Shown one piece after another: positions 25,407 to 33,832 of a DNA stretch of 64,000 nucleotides. The notes below the pieces were generated by a model, which had not been told where the DNA came from, ran no database searches, and was given only the letters and a program-made list of their open reading frames with translations. The translations under genes were made by a program, and so were the position numbers. How positions within the stretch are numbered: position 1 is the first letter of the stretch; each line of letters opens with the position of its first letter. The stretch covers positions 171,624-235,623 of the forward strand of contig NZ_JBGGNH010000052.1 of the NCBI RefSeq assembly GCF_041287625.1, in the 5' to 3' direction. Source of the stretch: Ideonella sp041287625. GTDB lineage: Bacteria > Pseudomonadota > Gammaproteobacteria > Burkholderiales > Burkholderiaceae_C.

Positions 25407-27458
25407 ATGTCAACACAACTCTCCCAGAACCTGCTGCTCGCGGTGCCCCTGGCCCCACTGGTCGGCTCCATCATCGCCGGCCTGTTCGGCAAGGCCGTCG
25501 GCCGGCGTGGCTCGCACGTCCTGACCATCCTCGGCGTGCTGGTTGCCTTCCTGATCTCTGCCAGCGTGCTGAAGTCGGTGGCCATCGACGGTGCCCGCTT
25601 CAACGCCACGATCTACGAGTGGATGAACGTCGGCGGCCTGAAGATGGAAGTCGGCTTCCTGATCGACGGCCTGACCGCGATGATGATGTGCGTCGTGACC
25701 TTCGTGTCGCTGATGGTGCACATCTACACCATCGGCTACATGGAAGAGGATCCGGGCTACCAGCGCTTCTTCTCGTACATCTCGCTGTTCACCTTCTCGA
25801 TGCTCATGCTGGTCATGAGCAACAACTTCCTGCAGCTGTTCTTCGGCTGGGAAGCGGTGGGCCTGGTGTCGTACCTGCTGATCGGCTTCTGGTTCAAGAA
25901 GCCGACGGCGGTGTTTGCGAACATGAAGGCCTTCCTGGTCAACCGCGTCGGCGACTTCGGCTTCATCCTGGGCATCGGCCTGCTGCTAGCCTATGGCGGC
26001 TCGCTGAACTATGCCGAGGTGTTTGCCAAGTCCGGCGAGTTGGCCAAGCTGGGCTTCCCGGGCACTGACTGGGGCATGCTCACGGTGGCCTGCATCTGCC
26101 TGTTCATCGGTGCGATGGGCAAGTCGGCGCAGTTCCCGCTGCACGTCTGGCTGCCGGACTCGATGGAAGGCCCGACACCGATCTCGGCGCTGATCCACGC
26201 GGCCACGATGGTGACCGCCGGCATCTTCATGGTCACCCGCATGTCGCCGCTGTTCGAACTGTCTGACACGGCGCTGAACTTCGTGCTGGTCATCGGCTCG
26301 ATCACCGCGCTGTTCATGGGCTTCCTGGGCATCATCCAGACCGACATCAAGCGCGTCGTTGCGTACTCCACGCTGTCGCAGCTGGGCTACATGACCGTGG
26401 CGCTGGGCGTCTCGGCCTACAACGTGGCCGTCTTCCACCTGATGACGCATGCCTTCTTCAAAGCGCTGCTGTTCCTCGGCGCCGGCTCGGTCATCATCGG
26501 CATGCACCATGACCAGGACATCCGCAACATGGGCGGCCTGCGCAAGTACATGCCCATCACCTGGATCACCTCGCTGCTGGGTTCGCTGGCGCTGATCGGC
26601 ACGCCGTTCTTCGCGGGCTTCTACTCGAAAGACTCGATCATCGAGGCCGTTCACGCCAGCCACTTGCCGGGTGCCGGGTTCGCCAGCTTCGCGGTCACCG
26701 CGGGCGTGTTCGTCACGGCGTTCTACAGCTTCCGGATGTATTTCCTCGTCTTCCACGGCAAGGAGCACTTCCACCACAAGCCCTTCCCGGGCGAGCACGA
26801 CGAGCCCGACACGACGCACGCTGACCATGAGGACGACCATGGCCACGCGCATGCGCACACACCGCATGAGTCGCCGTGGGTCGTCACCGCGCCGCTGGTG
26901 CTGCTGGCCATCCCCTCGGTGGTGATCGGCTGGCTGACCATCCAGCCGATGCTGTACGGCGACTTCCTGAAGGATGCGATCTTCGTGAACCCCGAGGCGC
27001 ACCATGCGATGGAATCGCTGGCCGAGGAATTCCACGGTGCGGCGGCGATGGGCGTGCATGCCTTCACCTCGCTGCCGTTCTGGCTGGCGCTGGCCGGTGT
27101 CGTCACCGCCTATGTGTTCTACATGGTCAGCCCGAGCATCCCGGCGGCGATCGGCCGGGCGCTGTCGCCGGTCATCCGCGTGCTGGAGAACAAGTACTAC
27201 ATGGACTGGTTCAACGAGAACGTGCTGGCCGCAGGCGCCCGCCTTCTCGGCGTGGGCCTGTGGAAGGGCGGCGACATCGCGCTGATCGACGGTGTGCTGG
27301 TCAACGGCTCGGCGCGTGCGGTGGGCGGTTTTGCCTCGGTCGTGCGCACGGTGCAAACGGGCTACCTTTCCTGGTATGCCCTGGTGATGGTCCTGGGCGT
27401 CTTCGGTCTGATGACCTGGCAGCTGTGGCCCTATCTGATGAGCCTGATCGGCCATTGA
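25407..27458 (+). CDS. nuoL: NADH-quinone oxidoreductase subunit L
   Basis: A 683-residue antiporter-like proton-pumping subunit with the long lateral helix at its C-terminus. The family core is seen in FFGWEAVGLVSYLLIGFW, KSAQFPLHVWLPDSMEGPTPISALIHAATMV and KRVVAYSTLSQLGYM. Between the core and the C-terminal helices (about residues 450-490) is a His/Asp/Glu-rich hydrophilic loop, including HADHEDDHGHAHAHTPHE, longer and more His-rich than in E. coli. Confidence 0.97.
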   Translation: MSTQLSQNLLLAVPLAPLVGSIIAGLFGKAVGRRGSHVLTILGVLVAFLISASVLKSVAIDGARFNATIYEWMNVGGLKMEVGFLIDGLTAMMMCVVTFVSLMVHIYTIGYMEEDPGYQRFFSYISLFTFSMLMLVMSNNFLQLFFGWEAVGLVSYLLIGFWFKKPTAVFANMKAFLVNRVGDFGFILGIGLLLAYGGSLNYAEVFAKSGELAKLGFPGTDWGMLTVACICLFIGAMGKSAQFPLHVWLPDSMEGPTPISALIHAATMVTAGIFMVTRMSPLFELSDTALNFVLVIGSITALFMGFLGIIQTDIKRVVAYSTLSQLGYMTVALGVSAYNVAVFHLMTHAFFKALLFLGAGSVIIGMHHDQDIRNMGGLRKYMPITWITSLLGSLALIGTPFFAGFYSKDSIIEAVHASHLPGAGFASFAVTAGVFVTAFYSFRMYFLVFHGKEHFHHKPFPGEHDEPDTTHADHEDDHGHAHAHTPHESPWVVTAPLVLLAIPSVVIGWLTIQPMLYGDFLKDAIFVNPEAHHAMESLAEEFHGAAAMGVHAFTSLPFWLALAGVVTAYVFYMVSPSIPAAIGRALSPVIRVLENKYYMDWFNENVLAAGARLLGVGLWKGGDIALIDGVLVNGSARAVGGFASVVRTVQTGYLSWYALVMVLGVFGLMTWQLWPYLMSLIGH

Positions 27459-27477
27459 ACGAGGGCGGAGAACAAGA

Positions 27478-28953
27478 ATGGGTCTTTTGAGCGTTGCCAT
27501 CTGGCTGCCGATTGCTTTCGGCGCCTTGTTGTTGGCTGTGGGGCGGGAGCAGAACGCCAATGCGGCGCGTTGGATCGCGCTGGTCGGTGCGGTCCTGAGT
27601 TTCCTGGTCACGCTGCCGCTGATCACAGGGTTCGACACCGGCACTGCGGCGATGCAGTTCGTCGAGAACGCCAGCTGGATCGAGCGTTTCCATGTTCGCT
27701 ACCACCTGGGCGTCGACGGCCTGTCGGTCTGGTTCGTGCTGCTGACGGCTTTCATCACCATCATCGTGGTGATCGCCGCCTGGGAGGTCATCACCGAACG
27801 CGCGCACCAGTACCTCGGTGCGTTCCTGATCCTGTCCGGCCTGATGGTCGGCGTGTTCAGTGCGATGGATGGCTTGCTGTTCTACGTGTTCTTCGAGGCC
27901 ACGCTGATCCCGATGTACATCATCATCGGCATCTGGGGCGGTCCGCGGCGCGTCTATGCAGCCTTCAAGTTCTTCCTGTACACGCTGCTCGGTTCGCTGC
28001 TGATGCTGATCGCGCTGACCTACCTGTACTTCCAGTCGGGTGGCAGCTTCGAGATTCAGCAATGGCACAAGCTGCCGCTGCCGATGGACGCGCAGACGCT
28101 GCTGTTCTTCGCCTTCTTCGCGGCCTTCTCGGTCAAGGTGCCGATGTGGCCGGTGCACACCTGGCTGCCGGACGCCCACGTGGAAGCGCCGACCGGGGGT
28201 TCCGTGGTGCTGGCCGCCATCATGCTGAAGCTGGGCGCCTACGGCTTCCTGCGCTTCTCGCTGCCCATCGCCCCCGACGCAGCGCACCACTTCTCGTGGC
28301 TGATGATCGCGCTGTCGCTGATCGCGGTGATCTACATCGGCCTGGTGGCGATGGTTCAGCAGGACATGAAGAAGCTGGTCGCCTATTCGTCGATCGCCCA
28401 CATGGGCTTCGTCACGCTGGGCTTCTTCATCTTCAACGAGCTGGGGGTCTCCGGCGCCATCGTGCAGATGATCTCGCACGGCTTCGTCTCCGGCGCGATG
28501 TTCCTGTGCATCGGCGTGCTGTATGACCGTGTGCACTCGCGTGAGATCGCGGCCTATGGCGGCGTGGTCAACACGATGCCGAAGTTCGCCGCCTTTGCGC
28601 TGCTGTTCGCGATGGCCAATTGCGGTCTGCCGGGCACCGCGGGCTTCATTGGCGAGTGGATGGTGATCCTGGGCGCCGTGGGCTTCAATTTCTGGATCGG
28701 CGCGCTGTCGGCCACGGCGCTGATCTTCGGCGCGGCCTACACGCTGTGGATGTACAAGCGCGTCTACTTCGGCGAAGTGGCCAACGACCATGTGCGCGAA
28801 CTGACCGACATCAACGCGCGCGAATTCCTGATGCTGGGGCTGCTGGCCGTGGCCGTGCTGGCCATGGGCCTGTACCCCAAGCCCTTCACCGACGTGATGC
28901 ATGTCTCCGTGACCGAGCTGCTCAAGCACGTGGCTGTCTCGAAACTGCCTTGA
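27478..28953 (+). CDS. nuoM: NADH-quinone oxidoreductase subunit M
   Basis: A 491-residue antiporter-like proton-pumping subunit with about 14 helices. Key stretches are FYVFFEATLIPMYIIIGIWGG (containing the conserved pump glutamate), KVPMWPVHTWLPDAHVEAPT and KKLVAYSSIAHMGFV. Confidence 0.98.
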   Translation: MGLLSVAIWLPIAFGALLLAVGREQNANAARWIALVGAVLSFLVTLPLITGFDTGTAAMQFVENASWIERFHVRYHLGVDGLSVWFVLLTAFITIIVVIAAWEVITERAHQYLGAFLILSGLMVGVFSAMDGLLFYVFFEATLIPMYIIIGIWGGPRRVYAAFKFFLYTLLGSLLMLIALTYLYFQSGGSFEIQQWHKLPLPMDAQTLLFFAFFAAFSVKVPMWPVHTWLPDAHVEAPTGGSVVLAAIMLKLGAYGFLRFSLPIAPDAAHHFSWLMIALSLIAVIYIGLVAMVQQDMKKLVAYSSIAHMGFVTLGFFIFNELGVSGAIVQMISHGFVSGAMFLCIGVLYDRVHSREIAAYGGVVNTMPKFAAFALLFAMANCGLPGTAGFIGEWMVILGAVGFNFWIGALSATALIFGAAYTLWMYKRVYFGEVANDHVRELTDINAREFLMLGLLAVAVLAMGLYPKPFTDVMHVSVTELLKHVAVSKLP

Positions 28954-28972
28954 TGCGCCGGGAATGCACACC

Positions 28973-30475
28973 ATGACTCAAATGAACTGGCTCGTCGTCT
29001 ACCCTGAAATCCTGCTGCTGATCGCGGCTTGCGTGGTCGCACTGGTGGACCTCGGCGTCACCGAGCCGCGCCGGCGGCTGACCTTCTGGCTGACCCAGGC
29101 CTCGCTGGCCGGCGTGGCCGTGATGCATGCCTTGGCGCTGAAGAGCGGCCTGGGCACTGAAGGCGCGGCGGCTTCGGTCTATGCGATGCAGGGCCTCGTC
29201 GTGTCCGACCCGATGGGGCACCTGCTGGCCCTGTGCGCGGCGCTGGCCATGATGCTGACCATTGCCTACGCCCAGCCCTACAACGGCCCGCGCGAACTCC
29301 TGAAAGGCGAGTTCTTCACGCTGTCGATGTTCGTGCTGCTGGGCATCTCGGTGATGATTTCGGCCAACAACTTCCTGGTCATCTACGTCGGCCTGGAGCT
29401 GATGAGCCTGTCGCTGTATGCGCTGGCGGCCTTGCGCCGGGACCATGGCGTGTCCACCGAAGCCGCGATGAAGTACTTCGTGCTGGGCGCGTTGGCCAGC
29501 GGTTTCCTGCTGTACGGCATGTCGATGATGTACGGCGCCACCGGCTCGTTGCAGATCGATGAAGTCTTCGACGTCATCAGCAAGGGCGGCGTCAACCCGA
29601 CCGTGTTGACCTTTGGCGTGGTGTTCATCGTCGCCGGCCTGGCGTTCAAGCTGGGGGTCGTGCCGTTCCACATGTGGGTGCCGGACGTCTACCAGGGCAC
29701 GCCAACCTCGGTCACGCTGCTGATCAGCGGCGCGCCCAAGCTGGCAGCGTTCGCGATCACGCTGCGCCTGCTTGTCGAGGGCCTGAGCGGCCTGGCGCAG
29801 GACTGGCAGGAGATGCTGATCGTGCTGTCGGTGCTGTCGATGGCGCTGGGCAACCTGGCTGCAGTGGCGCAGACCAACCTGAAGCGCATGCTGGCCTATT
29901 CGGCCATCGCGCAGCTGGGCTTCATGCTGCTGGGCTTCACGCCCACGGTGATCCAGGGCGACACCGCCTCGGCCGCCAACGGCTACAGCTCGGCACTGTT
30001 CTACATCATCACCTACGTGATGACGACGCTGGCGACCTTCGGCTTGATCATGTTCCTGAGCCGTCAGGGCTTCGAGAGCGAAGAGGTGAGCGATCTGGCC
30101 GGTCTGGCCAGGCGCAACCCCTGGCTGGCAGGCGTGATGACGGTGCTGATGTTCTCGCTGGCCGGTGTGCCGCCGATGGTCGGCTTCTATGCCAAGTTCG
30201 CGGTGGTCCAGGCGCTTGTCAGCACCAACGTGGCCGGCTACATCGTGCTGGCCATCGTTGCGGTGCTGCTGTCGCTGATCGGCGCGTTCTACTACCTGCG
30301 CATCGTCAAGGTCATGTTCTTCGACCCGCCTAAGGACGCGACGCCCGTCGCCTCGCAAGGCGGCGTGGGTGTGCTGCTGGCTTGCAATGGCGCCGCGGCG
30401 CTGCTGCTGGGCCTTTTGCCGGACGGCCTGATGGGCTTGTGCCGCGACGTGATCCTGGCCGCGCTGGCCGGGTGA
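28973..30475 (+). CDS. nuoN: NADH-quinone oxidoreductase subunit N
   Basis: A 500-residue antiporter-like proton-pumping subunit closing the complex I set. Conserved stretches are IYVGLELMSLSLYALAAL, KLGVVPFHMWVPDVYQGTP and KRMLAYSAIAQLGFML. Two starts are possible: 28964 (MHTMTQMN) has GGGA only two bases upstream, while 28973 (MTQMNWLVVYPEILLL) has better spacing, so I prefer the latter. Confidence 0.96.
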   Translation: MTQMNWLVVYPEILLLIAACVVALVDLGVTEPRRRLTFWLTQASLAGVAVMHALALKSGLGTEGAAASVYAMQGLVVSDPMGHLLALCAALAMMLTIAYAQPYNGPRELLKGEFFTLSMFVLLGISVMISANNFLVIYVGLELMSLSLYALAALRRDHGVSTEAAMKYFVLGALASGFLLYGMSMMYGATGSLQIDEVFDVISKGGVNPTVLTFGVVFIVAGLAFKLGVVPFHMWVPDVYQGTPTSVTLLISGAPKLAAFAITLRLLVEGLSGLAQDWQEMLIVLSVLSMALGNLAAVAQTNLKRMLAYSAIAQLGFMLLGFTPTVIQGDTASAANGYSSALFYIITYVMTTLATFGLIMFLSRQGFESEEVSDLAGLARRNPWLAGVMTVLMFSLAGVPPMVGFYAKFAVVQALVSTNVAGYIVLAIVAVLLSLIGAFYYLRIVKVMFFDPPKDATPVASQGGVGVLLACNGAAALLLGLLPDGLMGLCRDVILAALAG

Positions 30476-30488
30476 CCGACGACGGTCG

Positions 30489-30833
30489 ATGACACAGGCT
30501 GCGGCTGTCTGGCTGGTGCTGGTGGTGGCCATCGTCGCCGCCAACCTGCCGTTTTTCAGCGAGCGCCTGCTGGTCGTCGGCCCGCGGCGCGCGCCCAAGG
30601 CGTTTGCCTGGCGCTTGCTGGAGCTGCTGATCCTGTGGGGCCTGACGCTGGCGCTTGGCTTTGCGCTTGAAGCGCAGCTCGGGCAACGTTCGCCGCAGCA
30701 GTGGGAGTTTTTCGTCGCCACCGGCTGCCTGTTCCTGACGCTGGCCTCGCCAGGCTTTGTCTGGCGCCAGCTGCGCAAGCCGGCCAAGCCTGCGTTCCAG
30801 ACCGCCAAGGAGCTGCATGATGGCATCGTCTGA
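30489..30833 (+). CDS. DUF2818 family membrane protein
   Basis: A 114-residue protein with three hydrophobic segments (AAVWLVLVVAIVAANLPFF, LLELLILWGLTLALGFALE, QWEFFVATGCLFLTLASPGF) and a short charged tail. I recognise it as DUF2818, a betaproteobacterial family regularly placed after nuoN. Its function is unknown; the position suggests a link with complex I or its membrane arm. It overlaps the next gene by 14 bases. Confidence 0.88.
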   Translation: MTQAAAVWLVLVVAIVAANLPFFSERLLVVGPRRAPKAFAWRLLELLILWGLTLALGFALEAQLGQRSPQQWEFFVATGCLFLTLASPGFVWRQLRKPAKPAFQTAKELHDGIV

Positions 30834-31452
30834 CAAGCCGCAAGGCCAGGCATCAGACGCAGCCGAGGCACACCTGGTCGAGCGCACCGTGTCGAGCAAA
30901 CAGGCTTACCTCGGCCACTTCCTCGACGTTCGTGCCGACAAGATCGCGCTGCCCGATGGCGGCGAGGCCTCGCGCGAATACATCGTGCACCCTGGCGCTG
31001 TGGTCATCGTGCCGATGCTGGACGACGGCCGGCTGGTGTTGGAGCGTCAGTACCGCTACCCGCTGCAGCAGGTGCTGCTGGAATTCCCGGCCGGCAAGCT
31101 GGACCCGGGCGAGTCGCGTGCTGTCGCTGCGATGCGCGAGCTGGCTGAGGAAACCGGTTACCGCGCGGCCGAATGGGCCTGCGCTGGCGTGCTGCACAAC
31201 GCGGCCGCCTATTCCAACGAATTCATCGAGATCTGGTTCGCCCGCGGCCTGACGCCGGGCGAGCGCCAGCTGGACCATGGCGAGCTGATCGACCTGTGCC
31301 TGATGCAGGAATCCGAGCTGGACGCCCTGGCGGCCCGCGGTGAGCTGACCGACGCCAAGACGCTGATCTGCCTGTTGTGGTTGCAAAAGTGGCGTTCCGG
31401 CCAATGGACTTTGGACTGGCAGGCTGCTGCGCAGTTGGGCAACTGCCCATAA
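30820..31452 (+). CDS. NUDIX hydrolase, ADP-ribose pyrophosphatase type
   Basis: A 210-residue protein with a complete Nudix box, GKLDPGESRAVAAMRELAEETGY (G-x5-E-x7-REL-x-EE-x-G), at about residues 94-116. The layout matches NudF-type ADP-ribose pyrophosphatases, which split ADP-ribose into AMP and ribose 5-phosphate. The substrate is inferred from overall family likeness. ATG 30820 is seven bases after AAGGAG; an adjacent ATG at 30817 would add one residue. It overlaps the DUF2818 gene, so the two are translationally linked. Confidence 0.88.
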   Translation: MASSDKPQGQASDAAEAHLVERTVSSKQAYLGHFLDVRADKIALPDGGEASREYIVHPGAVVIVPMLDDGRLVLERQYRYPLQQVLLEFPAGKLDPGESRAVAAMRELAEETGYRAAEWACAGVLHNAAAYSNEFIEIWFARGLTPGERQLDHGELIDLCLMQESELDALAARGELTDAKTLICLLWLQKWRSGQWTLDWQAAAQLGNCP

Positions 31453-31459
31453 TGCGCAG

Positions 31460-31978
31460 ATGAAGGTGTGGAACCTCCGCTGCGCAGGCGGACATGGATT
31501 TGAAGGCTGGTTCGGTTCGGAACAGGATTTCGTTGACCAGCAGCACAAAGGTTTGCTCAGCTGCCCGATGTGTGGCAACGCCCAGGTTGCACGCCTCCCC
31601 AGCGCGCCGCGCCTGAACCTGTCCGGTGCCAAGCCGCCGAAGCCTTCGCGGGCCGTTGCCGAGAAGACGCAGTCCTTGCCTGAAGCCACGCCTCAAGCGA
31701 CGGGCGGCGGCATGCCGCAGCAGCAACCCACGGTGTCCGCCGAAGGCCTGGCTGCGCTGCAAACCGCCTGGATGGGCATGGTGCAGCAGGTGCTGAGCAA
31801 GACCGAAGACGTCGGCACGCGCTTCCCCGAAGAAGCCCGGCGCATGCACTATGGCGAAACCGAGAGTCGTGGCATCCGCGGCCAGGCCACGCCGGAGCAG
31901 CGTGCCGAGCTGAGTGAAGAAGGCATCGAGGTGCTGGCGCTGCCGATGCCTGAAGGACTGGCAGGCCCGCACCACTGA
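31460..31978 (+). CDS. DUF1178 family protein
   Basis: A 172-residue protein with the DUF1178 N-terminus MKVWNLRCAGGHGFEGWFGSEQDF and a likely zinc site formed by RCAGGH and SCPMCGN. A low-complexity Pro/Gln linker (about residues 60-95) precedes a conserved C-terminal helix region (FPEEARRMHYGETESRGIRGQAT). Function unknown. It closes the downstream group after nuoN, 7 bases from the NUDIX gene. Confidence 0.88.
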   Translation: MKVWNLRCAGGHGFEGWFGSEQDFVDQQHKGLLSCPMCGNAQVARLPSAPRLNLSGAKPPKPSRAVAEKTQSLPEATPQATGGGMPQQQPTVSAEGLAALQTAWMGMVQQVLSKTEDVGTRFPEEARRMHYGETESRGIRGQATPEQRAELSEEGIEVLALPMPEGLAGPHH

Positions 31979-31996
31979 GCGCGAACCGGCGTTGCG

Positions 31997-33403
31997 CTAA
32001 AGCATGCGCCCCGGGTTCAGCCGTCCATGCGGATCCAGCGCCAGCTTGATGGACCGCATGAGACTCAGCGCCACTGGCGACTTGTAAAGCGGCAAGGTGT
32101 CGCGCTTGAGTGCGCCAATGCCGTGCTCGGCCGAGATCGAGCCACCGTGGCGCTTCACCGCGTCGTACACCAGCGTGTTGACCGCCGGCTCGTGCGTGGC
32201 CAGGAATTCCGCCGCTGAACCGCCCTTGGGCGCCTGCACGTTGTAGTGCAGGTTGCCATCGCCCAGGTGGCCGAAGTTGACCAGCCGCGCGCCGGGCACC
32301 AGCCGTGCCAGCGCCGCATCGGTTTCGGCCACGAAACCGGGAATCGCCGAGACGGGCAGGGCGATGTCGTGCTTGATGTTCAGGCCTTCTTCGGCCTGCG
32401 CCAGCGGAATGGACTCGCGCAGGTGCCACAGCGCCGACGACTGCGCCAGGCTTTCGGCCACCACCGCGTCGTCCACCATGCCTTGTTCCATCGCCTCGCC
32501 CAGCAACGTTTCCAGCGCTTCGCGGGCCTGGGCTTCGTCCTGGCCGGAAAGCTCCAGCAGTACGGACCAGGCAGCGTTGGGCAAGGGTCGGGGCAACTGC
32601 GGGAAATGCGTTGCCACGAGTTGCAGCGCGAAGGCCGACATCAATTCGAAGCCGGTGAGTCCGGCATGCAGACGTTCGCGGGCCAGCGTGAGCAGGCGCA
32701 CCGCGGCCGGCACGTCGGCGCAGGCGGCCAGTGCGGTCATGCGCGCGGCGGGCTTTGGGAACAGCTTCAGCGTGGCGCCGGTGATGATGCCCAGCGTGCC
32801 TTCGCTGCCAATGAACAGGTCGCGCAGGTCGTAGCCGGTGTTGTCCTTGCGCAGGCCTGAAAGGCCGTCCCAGACCTCGCCATCCGCCGTCACCACCTCC
32901 AGCCCCAGGCACAGCTCGCGTGCGTTGCCATAGCGCAGGACCTGCGTGCCGCCAGCGTTGGTTGCCAGGTTGCCGCCAATGGTGCAGCTGCCTTCGGCCG
33001 CGAGGCTGAGCGGGAACAGCAGATCGGCCGCGTCAGCCGCGTTCTGCACCGCCTGCAGCACGCAACCAGCGTCCACCGTCATCGTCAGGTTCGCGCTGTC
33101 CAGCTGCCGCACACGCTGCATGCGGCCCAGGCTCAACAGCACCTGCGTGCCGCTGTCGTCCGGCACGCCGCCGCCCACCAGGCCGGTGTTGCCGCCCTGC
33201 GGCACCAGCGCCGCGCCGTGGACCGCACAAGCCTTCACGACTGCAGCCACCTCGGCGGTGTCCGCCGGCAGCACCACGGCCAGCGCCTTGCCGCGGTAGC
33301 GCTTGCGCCAGTCCAGCTCCCAGGCGCTCAGGTCGCCCTCAAACAGCACGTGGCCACTGCCGACGATTGCGGCCAGTCGTTCGAGCAAGGCTTGTTGTTT
33401 CAT
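31997..33403 (-). CDS. GlcD-family FAD-linked 2-hydroxyacid dehydrogenase
   Basis: A 468-residue VAO/PCMH-type flavoprotein that oxidises a D-2-hydroxyacid, such as D-lactate, D-2-hydroxyglutarate or glycolate. The FAD-binding domain has PQGGNTGLVGGGVPD and EGSCTIGGNLATNAGG. The C-terminal FAD-oxidase domain ends SAEHGIGALKRDTL...DPHGRLNPGRML, with the catalytic-site histidine region. The substrate cannot be set from sequence. ATG 33403 is chosen because it overlaps the upstream DUF2069 stop (ATGA); longer frames upstream are read-through of the opposite strand. Confidence 0.93.
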   Translation of the reverse strand: MKQQALLERLAAIVGSGHVLFEGDLSAWELDWRKRYRGKALAVVLPADTAEVAAVVKACAVHGAALVPQGGNTGLVGGGVPDDSGTQVLLSLGRMQRVRQLDSANLTMTVDAGCVLQAVQNAADAADLLFPLSLAAEGSCTIGGNLATNAGGTQVLRYGNARELCLGLEVVTADGEVWDGLSGLRKDNTGYDLRDLFIGSEGTLGIITGATLKLFPKPAARMTALAACADVPAAVRLLTLARERLHAGLTGFELMSAFALQLVATHFPQLPRPLPNAAWSVLLELSGQDEAQAREALETLLGEAMEQGMVDDAVVAESLAQSSALWHLRESIPLAQAEEGLNIKHDIALPVSAIPGFVAETDAALARLVPGARLVNFGHLGDGNLHYNVQAPKGGSAAEFLATHEPAVNTLVYDAVKRHGGSISAEHGIGALKRDTLPLYKSPVALSLMRSIKLALDPHGRLNPGRML

Positions 33404-33813
33404 GCGGCTTGCTCGCTGGCCAGGGTCTTGAACTTGGCCTGGCTCAGCCGCCAGCGCACCTGCAGCGCGCAGGCCACGAACAGCAGCAGGCACAGCAGCA
33501 CTTCCAGCGTGGCCAGCCATTGGCCCATGCCGCGTTCGCTGGTCGCGCGCACCAGGCCTTCGGTGCAGTACAGCCAGACCAGCAGGCTCAGCCAGCGGTA
33601 GGTGTAGAGCCGGTGGCGCAGCAGGCCTGCCAATGGCAGCAACAGCGGCAGCACCTTCAGCGCCAGCAAGCCGCTGCCGGTGCGGGCCAGCCACAGCTCC
33701 CAGGCCAGGCCCAGCGCGATCAGGCCCAGCAGGCTGCCGAGGGCCAGCGCGCGGCTCGCGCGCACCACTTGGTCGGGCGCCTGTGGCGCGGACGAAAACG
33801 ACGCATCGGACAT
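33400..33813 (-). CDS. DUF2069 family membrane protein
   Basis: A 137-residue protein with four hydrophobic helices (ALGSLLGLIALGLAWELWL, LLALKVLPLLLPLAGLL, WLSLLVWLYCTEGLV, LEVLLCLLLFVACALQV) and a short basic C-terminus. I recognise it as DUF2069, of unknown function. Its stop overlaps the flavoprotein start by four bases, so the two form an operon. Its start lies only 19 bases from the start of the divergent YihY-family gene. Confidence 0.85.
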   Translation of the reverse strand: MSDASFSSAPQAPDQVVRASRALALGSLLGLIALGLAWELWLARTGSGLLALKVLPLLLPLAGLLRHRLYTYRWLSLLVWLYCTEGLVRATSERGMGQWLATLEVLLCLLLFVACALQVRWRLSQAKFKTLASEQAA

Positions 33814-33832
33814 GGCTGGCATCATAGTCGCC

